NCBI GenBank assembly: GCA_036555615.1
Contig: DATBKZ010000034.1
Coordinates: forward strand, 1-64,000
DNA length: 64,000 nucleotides
Reading direction: 5' to 3'
DNA from: SG8-41 sp036555615
GTDB taxonomy: Bacteria; Pseudomonadota; Gammaproteobacteria; Burkholderiales; SG8-41
The translations under genes and the position numbers were made by a program. How positions within the stretch are numbered: position 1 is the first letter of the stretch; every line of letters starts with the position of its first letter. Shown piece by piece: positions 16,413-24,946 of this stretch. The notes beneath the pieces are model-generated. The model was not told the origin of the DNA. It searched no databases and was given only the letters and a program-made list of their open reading frames with translations.

Positions 16413-16722
16413 TGGGCAACCCGAATTCGGCGTATTCGAGCTTTTCGGAAAACGCTTCCAGCTGAGCCCGATATGCTACGTATTGTAGCCAATGTTCCCA
16501 GCTGCCGGTTGGGACTTGTTGCGCGAGCGCAACGCATTGCCGGCTTCCGCTCCATCAATTCGCATTATTTGCAGGATGGCCGCAGATTCGAGCCCTATGG
16601 CGCATGGCGGCGTCCGGTTGCAGCTCCTTGAATTGTTTTCGGAATTGCCGCAGGCGCCCAACTGTACTAGAATATTCTGCGGGGAAATTCTCGTCACGCG
16701 CTTCCAGGAGGAGGGAATCAAT
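16413..16722. other. Intergenic stretch with promoter of the small membrane protein
   Basis: 310 bases between the outer-membrane candidate (minus) and the 31-residue membrane protein (plus). No open frame with coding character was seen. It contains the promoter described separately and, by position, the upstream region of the minus-strand gene. Confidence 0.5.
16645..16673 (+). promoter_or_regulatory. Sigma-70-type promoter upstream of the 31-residue membrane protein
   Basis: TTGCCG (16645-16650), exactly 17 bases, then TAGAAT (16668-16673). The expected start point near 16680 is 43 bases before the ATG at 16723, which carries an AGGAGGAGGG ribosome-binding site. Confidence 0.6.
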
Positions 16723-16818
16723 ATGAAATATTTTCTGGACTCGATCGGCTGGACGGTGATCTGGGGCGTGGTTCTCACGATCATCCTGTACAACATCGTG
16801 AAGCACGCATTGCAGTAA
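16723..16818 (+). CDS. 31-residue single-span membrane peptide
   Basis: A short reading frame with an excellent ribosome-binding site (AGGAGGAGGG, seven to eight bases ahead). It encodes a peptide beginning MKYFLDSIGW, with one hydrophobic helix (TVIWGVVLTIILYNIV) and a basic end (KHALQ). It is ten bases ahead of the PuuD-type membrane gene and follows a good promoter, so both are probably co-transcribed. Small hydrophobic peptides next to larger membrane proteins often act as accessory subunits; that role here is an inference. Confidence 0.7.
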   Translation: MKYFLDSIGWTVIWGVVLTIILYNIVKHALQ

Positions 16819-16828
16819 GGGGCCCGCC

Positions 16829-17332
16829 ATGATGACGATGGACTTCATACAGCTAGGCATCGGGCGCTGGCTCCACATTGCCGCGGGCGTGATGTGGATC
16901 GGGCTTCTTTATTACTTCAATTTCGTGCAGGTGCCGGCTCTCGCCGACGCCGGCAAGGATGGCACGGGGGCGGGCATCACCAAGCACGTCGCGCCACGGG
17001 CGCTTTTCTGGTTCCGTTGGGCGGCGGTGGTGACGTGGCTTGCGGGTGCGATGCTGCTCGGCAAGAATTTCTTCAACGCGTTCTTCTTCCTGAACCACGC
17101 CTTCTACGCGATCGGCGTGGGAGCGTGGCTTGGCACCATCATGATCTTCAACGTATGGGTGCTGATCTGGCCCAACCAGAAGAAGATCCTCGGGATGGTG
17201 CAGGCGACCGATCAGGAGAAGGCGCGGGCGCGCCGCGTTGCGTTCCTCGCTTCGCGCACCAACACCCTGCTCTCGATCCCGATGCTGTTCTTCATGGCGG
17301 CGGCGGGCCACCAGGGCATTTTCTTCGGCTGA
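16829..17332 (+). CDS. PuuD-type urate hydroxylase membrane domain protein
   Basis: 167 residues with about four membrane helices (LHIAAGVMWIGLLYYFNFVQ, RWAAVVTWLAGAMLLGKNF, AIGVGAWLGTIMIFNVWVLI, TLLSIPMLFFMAAAGHQGIF). This corresponds to the membrane part of PuuD-like urate oxidases; the C-terminal cytochrome c domain of full-length PuuD (no CxxCH motif) is missing, so urate oxidation cannot be assumed. Family members bind heme in other proteins; the conserved His in the first helix (WLHIAAG) and the His near the third helix could serve. It follows the 31-residue peptide and ends in a strong terminator. Confidence 0.8.
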   Translation: MMTMDFIQLGIGRWLHIAAGVMWIGLLYYFNFVQVPALADAGKDGTGAGITKHVAPRALFWFRWAAVVTWLAGAMLLGKNFFNAFFFLNHAFYAIGVGAWLGTIMIFNVWVLIWPNQKKILGMVQATDQEKARARRVAFLASRTNTLLSIPMLFFMAAAGHQGIFFG

Positions 17333-17354
17333 TCCGGCGGCCGCTCCAGCGAAA

Positions 17355-17380
17355 ACGCCCGGGCTTTCCCGGGCGTTTTT
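17355..17380 (+). terminator. Rho-independent terminator after the PuuD-type gene
   Basis: A 9-bp GC-rich stem (ACGCCCGGG/CCCGGGCGT) with a four-base loop and a T-run (GTTTTT). The other strand carries AAAAC before the stem, so it may also end the minus-strand DUF192 transcript. Confidence 0.88.
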
Positions 17381-17416
17381 CGTCGGGGCGCCCCGTCACT
17401 CGTCACCTGTAATGCC

Positions 17417-17893
17417 TCATCGCGCGGGCGGCGCGCGCTCCAGCCCTTCGATCCGGGCGCCCGGCTTGATGCTGCGCTTCGCAAACCATCCCCGGTTGAC
17501 TTCCAGCGCAAACTTGGCCGGCTTTGCCGCGGCATGCGTGTCGCGCGTATGCGGCTGCATGTCGGCGATATTGATGATCCGGCCGCGCTCGTCGAGGAAC
17601 GCCACGGACAGCGGGACGTAGGTGTTCATCATCCACATGGCGTGCTGCGCGGGCTCGCGAAACACGAACAGCATGCCGCGGCTTTCGGGCAGGATCCTGC
17701 GGTGCATGAGACCCTGGGCGCGCGCTTCCTCGGTGGCCGCGACCTCCACCACGAGCTTGTGACCGTCGACCGCCAGCGGCATCTCCGGCAGCTGCGCGCC
17801 GGCCGCGGGGAACGCGAGAGCCGCGACGGCCAGAACCCCCACGGTCCATGTCCGCAAGGGGTGAGAAACGCTGCTGGCGGCCGGACGGCTCAT
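17417..17893 (-). CDS. DUF192 domain protein, exported
   Basis: 158 residues with a signal peptide (TWTVGVLAVAALAFPAAGAQ). The DUF192 core shows ATEEARAQGLMHRRILPESR and GMLFVFREPAQHAMWMMNTY followed by VPLSVAFLDERGRI. Its role is unknown; related archaeal/bacterial proteins are small beta-barrels. It is followed on the same strand by nothing until the terminator, and is preceded by the CbiX-like gene four bases away. Confidence 0.85.
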   Translation of the reverse strand: MSRPAASSVSHPLRTWTVGVLAVAALAFPAAGAQLPEMPLAVDGHKLVVEVAATEEARAQGLMHRRILPESRGMLFVFREPAQHAMWMMNTYVPLSVAFLDERGRIINIADMQPHTRDTHAAAKPAKFALEVNRGWFAKRSIKPGARIEGLERAPPAR

Positions 17894-17897
17894 CGTT

Positions 17898-18284
17898 TCA
17901 TTTCGGCGCGCTGTCCACCAGCCACGTCGAGATCGCGTCCAGCAGCTCGGTCACTTCGCCGATTGGCGGCAGCACCGTTATCTCCGCCGCCGCGTGGCGG
18001 GTGCTCAGGTCCTTCAGCAGCCGGGGCAGGTCCTTCTTGAGCTGCCCGCCCTGGGCGAGGAACAGGGGCGCGACGGTGATCCGGGTGTGTCCAGCCTTCA
18101 CCAGCCGCGCCACGCAGTCCCCGAGCGCCGGCTGCATGTGCTCGAAGAAAGCGAGCTCCACGGTCAGATCGGGCCGCCGCGCTGCCACCACCTGCCGGAC
18201 CGCGCGGAACGGCTCGCTCCATTGCGCGTCGCGCGCGCCATGCGCAAACAGCACGAGCGCCGAGGTTTTCGAGTTGGTAATCAT
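17898..18284 (-). CDS. CbiX/SirB-like chelatase domain protein
   Basis: 128 residues, single chelatase-like domain: LVLFAHGARDAQWSEPFRAV carries the metal-binding His, LAFFEHMQPALGDCVARLV the second, then ITVAPLFLAQGGQLKKDLP. The length matches single-domain CbiX_S/SirB-like proteins that insert cobalt, nickel or iron into sirohydrochlorin. No other tetrapyrrole gene is nearby, so the metal and product are undetermined. Confidence 0.85.
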   Translation of the reverse strand: MITNSKTSALVLFAHGARDAQWSEPFRAVRQVVAARRPDLTVELAFFEHMQPALGDCVARLVKAGHTRITVAPLFLAQGGQLKKDLPRLLKDLSTRHAAAEITVLPPIGEVTELLDAISTWLVDSAPK

Positions 18285-18350
18285 ATCCGGTGACAGGTAG
18301 GCGGCGCGCAGCGGGCAGCAAGGGCAAGGCGGGTCTCGTCCGTTTGCCGC

Positions 18351-19553
18351 TCAGCGCTTGTTCTCCGCCTTCCTGTAGAGCCTGGCAACATGCGCAATGA
18401 GCTGGCGCGCGACGACGATCTTGGGCGCCCGCGGAAGCTCGTGCGCGCCCGCGTCATCGAACAAGGTGAGCTCGTTGTCGTCCGCGCCGATCGCCCGCTG
18501 CGCGAGATTGGCCGCAATCAACGGCACTTTCTTGGCGCGGCGCTTGGCCTCGGCGTGCCGGCGCAGGTGCTCCGTTTCCGCCGCGAAGCCGACGCAGAAC
18601 GGCGGCCGCGGCCGGCCGGCGACCCACGCCAGGATGTCCGGGTTGGGCAGGAGATCGATTTGAAGCCTGCGGGCAGTTCTCTTGATCTTCTGCCGACGCG
18701 GGCTCGCGACGTGATAGTCGGAGACCGCGGCGACGCTGATGAAGATATCGGCATCGGCCACCCGCTTCTTCACCGCCGCGAACATGTCGCGGGCGGACAC
18801 GACGTCCACGCGCTGCGCGCCGGCGGGCGTGGCAAGGCTCGTGGGCCCCGAGATCAGCGTCACCCGGGCGCCGGCTTCGAGCGCGGCGCGGGCCACGGCG
18901 TAGCCCATCTTGCCGGAGCTGCGATTGGTGAGGCCGCGCACCGCATCGATCGTCTCGAACGTCGGGCCGGCAGTGATCAGCACGCGTGCCCCGCGCAGCG
19001 TCTTCGGCGCGAGAAACGCGGTCACTGCCTCGGCGATCTCGGCGGTTTCGAGCATGCGGCCCATGCCGACTTCGCCGCACGCCTGGTCGCCGCTCCCGGG
19101 GCCGAGTATCGCCACGCCGTCGCGCAGCAGACGCTCGATGTTGCGGCGCGTCGCGGGGTTGTCCCACATCTGGCGGTTCATCGCCGGCGCCACGATCAGC
19201 GGGCATTCGCGCGCCAGGCACAGCGTCGAGAGCAGATCGTCCGCCAGGCCCTGCGCGAGCTTGGCGATGAAATCGGCCGTGGCGGGCGCTACCACGATGG
19301 CGTCCTTGCCCCGCGAGAGCTCGATGTGCGCCATGTTGTCTGCAATGCGCGGGTCCCACAGGTCGGTGTACACGGGCTTGCCGGAGAGCGCCTGGAACGT
19401 GGCGGGCGCGACCAGCCCGCCGGCGGCCTTTGTCATCACCACCTGCACGTCGATGCCGTTGCGCGCGAGCTCGCGCGCGAGTTCGGCGGCCTTGTAGGCG
19501 GCGACCCCGCCGGTTACGCCGAGAACGACCGATTTTTTCGAGATTTCAGCCAA
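18351..19553 (-). CDS. coaBC: Bifunctional phosphopantothenoylcysteine decarboxylase/phosphopantothenate-cysteine ligase
   Basis: 400 residues; two steps of coenzyme A synthesis. The N-terminal CoaC flavoprotein domain opens with SVVLGVTGGVAAYKAAELAR and contains the PASANT-like VVAPATADFIAKLAQGLADD and APAMNRQMWDNPATRRNIE. The CoaB domain opens with RVLITAGPTFETIDAVRGL and contains TNRSSGKMGYAVA and AAVSDYHVA. panB and panC of the same pathway lie in the window at 30.7-32.4 kb. It is divergent from radC. Confidence 0.95.
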   Translation of the reverse strand: MAEISKKSVVLGVTGGVAAYKAAELARELARNGIDVQVVMTKAAGGLVAPATFQALSGKPVYTDLWDPRIADNMAHIELSRGKDAIVVAPATADFIAKLAQGLADDLLSTLCLARECPLIVAPAMNRQMWDNPATRRNIERLLRDGVAILGPGSGDQACGEVGMGRMLETAEIAEAVTAFLAPKTLRGARVLITAGPTFETIDAVRGLTNRSSGKMGYAVARAALEAGARVTLISGPTSLATPAGAQRVDVVSARDMFAAVKKRVADADIFISVAAVSDYHVASPRRQKIKRTARRLQIDLLPNPDILAWVAGRPRPPFCVGFAAETEHLRRHAEAKRRAKKVPLIAANLAQRAIGADDNELTLFDDAGAHELPRAPKIVVARQLIAHVARLYRKAENKR

Positions 19554-19712
19554 CTAGGGCCACTACCTCATGCGTTGGGCAGGAGTGTAACCGCAAATGC
19601 CGCGAAGCGTAAATCGTGAACTCGGAAAGCCGCACCGACCGGTAAACCGCGGAAGCTGCTACACCGTTAAGCCGTCACGAGGAGCGGGAAACGAATCACG
19701 AGCGACACCGCG

Positions 19713-20387
19713 ATGGCAATCACCGACTGGCCGCCGGATGAGCGGCCGCGCGAGAAGCTGCTGAAGCGGGGCGCCGAATCGCTGTCCGACGCGGAGCTGG
19801 TGGCGATTTTTCTGCGCACCGGCGTCAAGGGCAGGACGGCAGTGGACGTTGCACGCGAGGCGATCACCCGGTTCGGCTCGCTCTCGGGACTGTTCGCAGC
19901 AGGCGCCGATGCGGTGTCCGCGGTGTCCGGCCTCGGCGCGGCGAAATGCGTGCAGCTGCAGGCGGTGCTGGAGATGGCGCGGCGCGCGCTGCGCGAGAAG
20001 CTCGACCGGGGCTCCGCGCTGGGCTCTCCGCAGGCAGTGCGTGACTACCTGCGCCTGAAGCTCCAGGACCGGCCGCACGAGATCTTTCTCGGCGTGTTCC
20101 TCGACGCGCAGAACCGGGTGCTGGCGGTGGAGGAGCTCTCGCGCGGCACGCTGACCCAGACCAGCGTCTACCCGCGCGAGGTGGTCAAGCGCGCGCTGCA
20201 CCACAACGCGGCGGCGCTGATCTTCGCGCACAACCATCCCTCGGGCATTGCGGAGCCGAGCCGCTCCGACGAGGCGCTTACTGCCGCGCTCCGGCAGGCG
20301 CTTGCGCTGGTCGACGTCAAGGTGCTCGATCATTTCATCGTTGGCGCCGGGACCGCTATGTCCTTTGCCGAACGCGGCCTGCTATAA
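19713..20387 (+). CDS. radC: RadC/JAB-domain protein
   Basis: 224 residues. The N-terminal helix-hairpin-helix-like part (LLKRGAESLSDAELVAIFLR) and the JAMM metalloprotease-like core with HNHPSG (about residue 171) and FIVG are present, matching RadC in length. Its link with DNA repair is historical and the activity is unproven. It stands in the conserved coaBC-radC-rpmB-rpmG order. Confidence 0.92.
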   Translation: MAITDWPPDERPREKLLKRGAESLSDAELVAIFLRTGVKGRTAVDVAREAITRFGSLSGLFAAGADAVSAVSGLGAAKCVQLQAVLEMARRALREKLDRGSALGSPQAVRDYLRLKLQDRPHEIFLGVFLDAQNRVLAVEELSRGTLTQTSVYPREVVKRALHHNAAALIFAHNHPSGIAEPSRSDEALTAALRQALALVDVKVLDHFIVGAGTAMSFAERGLL

Positions 20388-20468
20388 GCGCCGCCCGAAT
20401 AGGTTTAATATTGCTTTTCCCCGGGGTGGGTGTCAGGCCCGGGATCCACGTCACGGGAAGGGTTCGCC

Positions 20469-20921
20469 ATGCACTACAAGCACATCATGCTGCCCATTGA
20501 TGGCTCACCTCTGTCGCGCAAGGCCGAGAAGGAATGCTTTGCGTTTGCGAAATCGACCGGGGCGAAGGTTACCGCGATCCACGTCGTGCCCCGCTTCTAC
20601 CTGCACCTCATCGCGGGGACCACGCCCAAGTCGGTTCACGCGAAGATCGAGAAAGAGCACGAGGAGGAAGCCAGGAAGCTTGCGCAGAAGCTCATCTCCT
20701 CGGTCACCGCGCGCGCCAAGGAAAAGAGCGTCAATTGCGACGGCGTCGTGGTCGTCGGGGACTACCCCTACGAGGAGATCATCACAAGCGCCGACAACCG
20801 CAAGTGCGACCTCATCATGATGGCGTCGCATGGGCGCCGCGGCCTGTCGAGCCTGCTGCTCGGCAGCGAAACCGCAAAGGTGTTGCTGCACTCCAGGGTC
20901 CCCGTCCTGGTCGTGCGCTAA
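20469..20921 (+). CDS. UspA-family universal stress protein
   Basis: 150 residues from ATG 20469 (GGGAAGG ahead). YKHIMLPIDGSPLSRKAEKE opens the alpha/beta fold, and the ATP-binding tail MASHGRRGLSSLLLGSETAK is present (GxxGx9GS pattern). A lysine/glutamate-rich helix (KIEKEHEEEARKLAQKL) lies in the middle. Placed between radC and rpmB, which usually adjoin, so it may be an insertion into that cluster. Confidence 0.9.
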   Translation: MHYKHIMLPIDGSPLSRKAEKECFAFAKSTGAKVTAIHVVPRFYLHLIAGTTPKSVHAKIEKEHEEEARKLAQKLISSVTARAKEKSVNCDGVVVVGDYPYEEIITSADNRKCDLIMMASHGRRGLSSLLLGSETAKVLLHSRVPVLVVR

Positions 20922-20931
20922 TCCCCGAACC

Positions 20932-20960
20932 TTGAGCGGGCGCTGAAAAGCCTGTAGAAT
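20932..20960 (+). promoter_or_regulatory. Sigma-70 promoter of rpmB-rpmG
   Basis: TTGAGC (20932-20937), 17-base spacer, TAGAAT (20955-20960), 32 bases before the rpmB ATG. Closely resembles the -10 used upstream of the 31-residue peptide. Confidence 0.65.
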
Positions 20961-20991
20961 CCGCGCCTTTCGAGATTTCCGGAGTTCTTCC

Positions 20992-21228
20992 ATGTCACGC
21001 ATTTGCCAGGTCACCGGCAGGAAGCCTGTCCTGGGGCACAACGTATCGCACGCCAACAACAAGACGCGGCGGCGGTTCCTGCCGAACCTGCAATATCGCC
21101 GCTTCTGGGTCGAGGCCGAGAACCGGTGGGTGAGCCTGCGGGTATCCCGGGCCGGACTGCGCACCATCGACCGCAAGGGCATCGAGGCCGTGCTCGCGGA
21201 GATCCGCGCGCGCGGCGAGGAAATCTGA
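20992..21228 (+). CDS. rpmB: 50S ribosomal protein L28
   Basis: 78 residues; MSRICQVTGRKPVLGHNVSH and NNKTRRRFLPNLQYRRFWV are diagnostic of bacterial L28. First gene of a two-gene operon with rpmG. Confidence 0.98.
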   Translation: MSRICQVTGRKPVLGHNVSHANNKTRRRFLPNLQYRRFWVEAENRWVSLRVSRAGLRTIDRKGIEAVLAEIRARGEEI

Positions 21229-21238
21229 GGAGCCAGCC

Positions 21239-21394
21239 ATGCGCGAGAAGATCAAGCTCGAGTCTACTGCCGGCACCGGCCATTTCTACACGACGACCAA
21301 GAACAAGCGCACCACGCCGGACAAGATCGAGATCAAGAAGTACGATCCGGTGGCGCGCAAGCACGTCATCTACAAAGAGACCAAGATCAAGTAA
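21239..21394 (+). CDS. rpmG: 50S ribosomal protein L33
   Basis: 51 residues, below the length limit used by many gene finders. MREKIKLESTAGTGHFYTTT is followed by KNKRTTPDKIEIKKYDPVAR, which is L33 of the type lacking zinc-binding cysteines. GGAGCCAGCC precedes the ATG ten bases after the rpmB stop. Confidence 0.97.
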   Translation: MREKIKLESTAGTGHFYTTTKNKRTTPDKIEIKKYDPVARKHVIYKETKIK

Positions 21395-21468
21395 CGCGAG
21401 CGCCGGCGAAGGCCGTTGGAGCGGACGCGGACGCGCCGCTCAACGGCAGGATCGATTCCCGAAAAACA

Positions 21469-21497
21469 GAAAGCCCGCCGGTCGGCGGGCTTTCTTA
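21469..21497. terminator. Bidirectional Rho-independent terminator
   Basis: Stem GAAAGCCCGCCG/CGGCGGGCTTTC, two-base loop core, with TTTCTTA following on the plus strand and TTTCTGTTTTT on the minus strand. It separates the convergent rpmG and desaturase genes. Confidence 0.88.
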
Positions 21498-21544
21498 CGT
21501 ACGGTGTGGCTGACTCCTGATTCCTCGATCCTGGCTCCTGCCCC

Positions 21545-22708
21545 TCAGGCGTAGCTGCGCAGCCTCCGGCTGAACTCCTGCAGCGGGATGATGCCGCTTG
21601 CCTCGGCGCGCACGCACCAGTCCTCGAGCTGGCGCACCAGCTGCTCCTTGGAGGCGTTCGAGCGCTGCCACAGGGCGGCGAGCTCTTCCCGCATGCCGTA
21701 GATGGTGGCGAGCACCGCGCTCTTGCTGAGCGCATCGTTTACCTTGGCGCGCTCGTTTGCCGGCAACGCCTTCGAGTCGCGGTGGAGCATGCGCTTGATC
21801 GCGGCAACGTCCACGCGCACCGCGCGCGACTTGAGTTCGCGGATCTCCTCGGCGCAGGTCCGGCGCAATGATTTCGCGTACTTCGCGAGCACTTCGTAGC
21901 GATGGGTGATGACCGCCTGCACCGTCGCGAGGTCGCAGCGCGTCTTGGCGGCATCGAGCTTGAGCTGCGGCGCAACCTTCTTGACCTGGGCCAGATTCAG
22001 CCGCGCCAACGCCCGGATGTACTGCCAGCCGAGATCGAACTCATACCAACGGATCGAGAAACGCGCGGAGGTGGGGTAGGCATGGTGGTTGTTGTGAAGC
22101 TCCTCGCCGCCGATGAGGATCCCCCACGGGACGATATTGGTGCTGGCGTCCTCCGGCTGGAACGTGCGGTAGCCCCAGTAGTGGCCGATGCCGTTGATGA
22201 CGCCGGCCGCGAAGAACGGTATCCACAGCATCTGCACCGCCCAGATGGTGATACCGATGAAGCCGAACAGCGCAAAATTGGCGATGAAAAGGAGCGTGAT
22301 GCCCAAGCGGTCGTGCCGGCTGTAGAGATTGCGCTCGATCCAGTCATCGGGCGTGCCGAGGCCGTAGCGTTCCAGCGTCTCCTGGTTGCGCGCCTCCTTG
22401 CGGTAGAGTTCGGCGCCCTCCCACATCACCTTGTTGATGCCGTAGATCTGGGGGCTGTGGGGATCCTCCACGGTCTCGACTTTCGCGTGATGCTTGCGGT
22501 GAATGGCGGCCCACGCCTTGGTGACCATGCCGGTGGTGAGCCATAGCCAGAAGCGGAAGAAATGGCTGATGGCGGGGTGCAGATCCAGGCCCCGATGCGC
22601 CTGGCAGCGGTGCAGATAAATGGTGACGGCCGCGATCGTGACGTGAGTGACCGCGAGCGTATAGATGACGTATCCCCACCACGGCAGATCAAAAACCCCT
22701 GAAAACAT
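21545..22708 (-). CDS. Membrane fatty acid desaturase (DesA/Delta9 type)
   Basis: 387 residues. It inserts a double bond into acyl chains at the membrane. The three histidine boxes are complete: HRCQAHR (residues 33-39), HRKHHA (70-75) and HNNHHA (about 205), between four predicted membrane helices. A long C-terminal cytoplasmic tail of about 150 residues, helical and charged, is longer than in minimal acyl-CoA desaturases but typical of the betaproteobacterial DesA-like group. Confidence 0.92.
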   Translation of the reverse strand: MFSGVFDLPWWGYVIYTLAVTHVTIAAVTIYLHRCQAHRGLDLHPAISHFFRFWLWLTTGMVTKAWAAIHRKHHAKVETVEDPHSPQIYGINKVMWEGAELYRKEARNQETLERYGLGTPDDWIERNLYSRHDRLGITLLFIANFALFGFIGITIWAVQMLWIPFFAAGVINGIGHYWGYRTFQPEDASTNIVPWGILIGGEELHNNHHAYPTSARFSIRWYEFDLGWQYIRALARLNLAQVKKVAPQLKLDAAKTRCDLATVQAVITHRYEVLAKYAKSLRRTCAEEIRELKSRAVRVDVAAIKRMLHRDSKALPANERAKVNDALSKSAVLATIYGMREELAALWQRSNASKEQLVRQLEDWCVRAEASGIIPLQEFSRRLRSYA

Positions 22709-22863
22709 GCTTTTCCTCTTCGCGGAATAACCGCGTTGTTATCGTGCTCGCCGGCAGTCTACAGAAGTTCAGGTGTCCGGCAAAGCAAAAAAGAACGCCC
22801 GCCTGGGAAGCCTGTGAGGCAGTATCCTGATTCAGTACGATTATTTCGAACCCGGCCGGCTTC

Positions 22864-24156
22864 CTAGCCCCCCTTAGGACCGGCTTGCGCACCTTTGGTT
22901 CCGGTCTTACGCTGCAGTGCAGCAGCGAAAAACCCATCCGTCCCGTGCACGTGGGGTAGCAGTCGGAACGACTCGCCGGCATCAAGGGCGATGCCCTGCT
23001 GCGCAAGGACATCCTGGCAATTGATCGACTGGAAATCTCCGCGCTCCTCGAGGAACGCGGTCACAATGTCCTCGTTCTCCTCGGGAAGCAGGCTGCAGGT
23101 CGCGTAGAGGAGCCGCCCGCCCGGCTTCACGAGATTCGCCGCCGCGCGCAGGATCGCCGCCTGTTTGAGCGCGAGCTCCGCCACCGATTGCGGCGACTGG
23201 CGCCACCTGAGGTCCGGGTTGCGGCGCAACGTCCCGAGCCCGCTGCAGGGCGCGTCGACCAGCACCCGGTCGATTTTTCCGGCCAGGCGCTTCACCCGGA
23301 TGTCGTTTTCATTGCGGATCACCTGGGGGTAGATGTTCGAGAGCCCCGAGCGCTTCAGCCTGGGCTTCAGGCGGCTCAGGCGTGCCGCCGAAACGTCGAA
23401 GGCGTAGATGCGGCCGTGGGAGCGCATCAGCGCGCCGAGCATCAAGCTCTTGCCGCCAGCCCCGGCGCAGAAGTCCACGACGAGATCATGCCGCCTGGGC
23501 GCCAGGAGGAACCCGAGCAGCTGGCTGCCCTCGTCCTGCACCTCGATGGCGCCGGTCAGGAACAGGGGATGGCGATTGATTGCAGGCCTGCCCTTCACGC
23601 GCAATCCGACCGGCGAGTAGGGTGTCGGCTCGGCTACGATGGCGTCGACCGCGAGCGCCTGCTGAACGGCCTCGCGCTCGGCGAGCAGCGTGTTGACGCG
23701 GAGGTCAAGCGGCGCGGGCTCGGCGAGCCCTCTGGCGAGCGCAGCGACTTCGGTCTCCGCGAACTGCAAGCGCAGCCGCTCGATGATCCAATCGGGCAGC
23801 TCGGCGCGCAGCGCGAGCGGCAGGTCGTCCAGCGGTTGCGCCTTGACCCGGGAGAGCCAGGTCTGCTCGTCCTGCGTCAGGAGGGGCGCAAGTTCCCGGA
23901 TGCTGATGCCCCCCAGGCGCGCGAGATGTGCAAGCAGCATGCGCCGCGGCGCGCCTCCCGGGGCGAGGTGATCCACCGTGCGCCGGCGCCGCAAGACGCC
24001 GTAGACCGCATCGGCGACAAACGCCCGGTCGCGGCTGCCGAGCGCGCGGCGGTCGCGGAAGAACTCGTGCAGCACCGTGTCCGCGGGGCGGTCGAACTTG
24101 AGGGCCAGCGCGAGCGCCTCGACAGCGGCCTCGAGCTGGGCGCGGGTGATGGCCAT
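22864..24156 (-). CDS. rsmB: RsmB/NOP family 16S rRNA (cytosine) C5-methyltransferase
   Basis: 430 residues. The N-terminal NusB-like helical domain (about 1-140) is followed by a Rossmann methyltransferase domain with VVDFCAGAGGKSLMLGALM, the catalytic motif IV DAPCSGLGTLRRNPDLRW and motif VI YATCSLLPEENEDIV, where both cysteines of the NOP2/Sun mechanism are present. RsmB methylates C967 of 16S rRNA. It belongs to a minus-strand group purM-purN-DUF3108-rsmB. Confidence 0.9.
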   Translation of the reverse strand: MAITRAQLEAAVEALALALKFDRPADTVLHEFFRDRRALGSRDRAFVADAVYGVLRRRRTVDHLAPGGAPRRMLLAHLARLGGISIRELAPLLTQDEQTWLSRVKAQPLDDLPLALRAELPDWIIERLRLQFAETEVAALARGLAEPAPLDLRVNTLLAEREAVQQALAVDAIVAEPTPYSPVGLRVKGRPAINRHPLFLTGAIEVQDEGSQLLGFLLAPRRHDLVVDFCAGAGGKSLMLGALMRSHGRIYAFDVSAARLSRLKPRLKRSGLSNIYPQVIRNENDIRVKRLAGKIDRVLVDAPCSGLGTLRRNPDLRWRQSPQSVAELALKQAAILRAAANLVKPGGRLLYATCSLLPEENEDIVTAFLEERGDFQSINCQDVLAQQGIALDAGESFRLLPHVHGTDGFFAAALQRKTGTKGAQAGPKGG

Positions 24157-24157
24157 T

Positions 24158-24215
24158 GATGCGGGGGATCAGGGCGGAAGGAGGGGGGATGGCGGGCGAG
24201 GGATGACGCGCGATC
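24158..24215. repeat. Degenerate purine-rich intergenic repeat
   Basis: Between DUF3108 and rsmB: repeated GGGGGATCAGGGCGGAAGGA and GGGGGGATGG, GAGGGATGA words. Same family of words as other gaps in the window. Confidence 0.5.
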
Positions 24216-24219
24216 GTCC

Positions 24220-24933
24220 TCACGGCTTGATGTCGAGGCTGGTCATGACCTGCTCGTAGCGCGCGCCCCTGTCGTCCAGGATCAGCAGCTTGACGGGGAG
24301 GTAGCGGTAGCGTGGCGCGAGCCAGAGCTCGACGCCGTCCTCGTCCGGCGGCTGCTGCCTGACGAGATGCACGGTCACCACGCGCCCGAGCGGAGTCTCG
24401 ATCTCCACCCCGGTGCGCACGGTGTAGCGGTGCTGCTCGATCTTGCGGCCGGTGGTCCTCGTGAGCTGCAGCACCTGCGGCCGGTCGGGCGCGAGAAACA
24501 TGAATTGGTACATGATCGAAAGCTGGTCCTGCGTTCGGGGCGGTAGCGGCAGGATCTGGGTCCTGCCTTTGCGCGTGACCGTGATCCGCTTTTGTTCCCA
24601 GTCGAACTCGGCGCGCACCTGCCGCGGGTCGTCGTCACCGCGTTTGCCCTCGAAAAACACCGGGGCCAGCCCGGCGCCGGTCAGCCGGCCGCGGCTCGTC
24701 ACCCGTAATGACTCCCCCGCGAACAGTCTCAGCAAGCCGACGGCGTGGCTCTCGCTCACGATCCGGTACTCCCCGTTTTTCGCTTCGAAAGTCTCGTTCA
24801 TGGTCGCAACGCGTCCGCCGTTCATCAAGACTTCGTAGCTCGCGGTGACCGTTTGCGGGGCGCCGGGCTGCGCTGCCGCACTGGCGCCGGCCAGCGCGAG
24901 CAGCGCCGTCAACAGGATCAGCCTTCGCATCAT
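24220..24933 (-). CDS. DUF3108 domain periplasmic protein
   Basis: 237 residues with a signal peptide (LILLTALLALAGASAAAQ). The mature part is beta-rich, with VTASYEVLMNGGRVATMNE, SRGRLTGAGLAPVFFEGKRG, PRTQDQLSIMYQFMFLAPD and ELWLAPRYRYLPVKLLILD, as in DUF3108 proteins, whose role is unknown. Fourteen bases before it lies the end of purN. Confidence 0.88.
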   Translation of the reverse strand: MMRRLILLTALLALAGASAAAQPGAPQTVTASYEVLMNGGRVATMNETFEAKNGEYRIVSESHAVGLLRLFAGESLRVTSRGRLTGAGLAPVFFEGKRGDDDPRQVRAEFDWEQKRITVTRKGRTQILPLPPRTQDQLSIMYQFMFLAPDRPQVLQLTRTTGRKIEQHRYTVRTGVEIETPLGRVVTVHLVRQQPPDEDGVELWLAPRYRYLPVKLLILDDRGARYEQVMTSLDIKP

Positions 24934-24946
24934 GACCCCGACCGCC

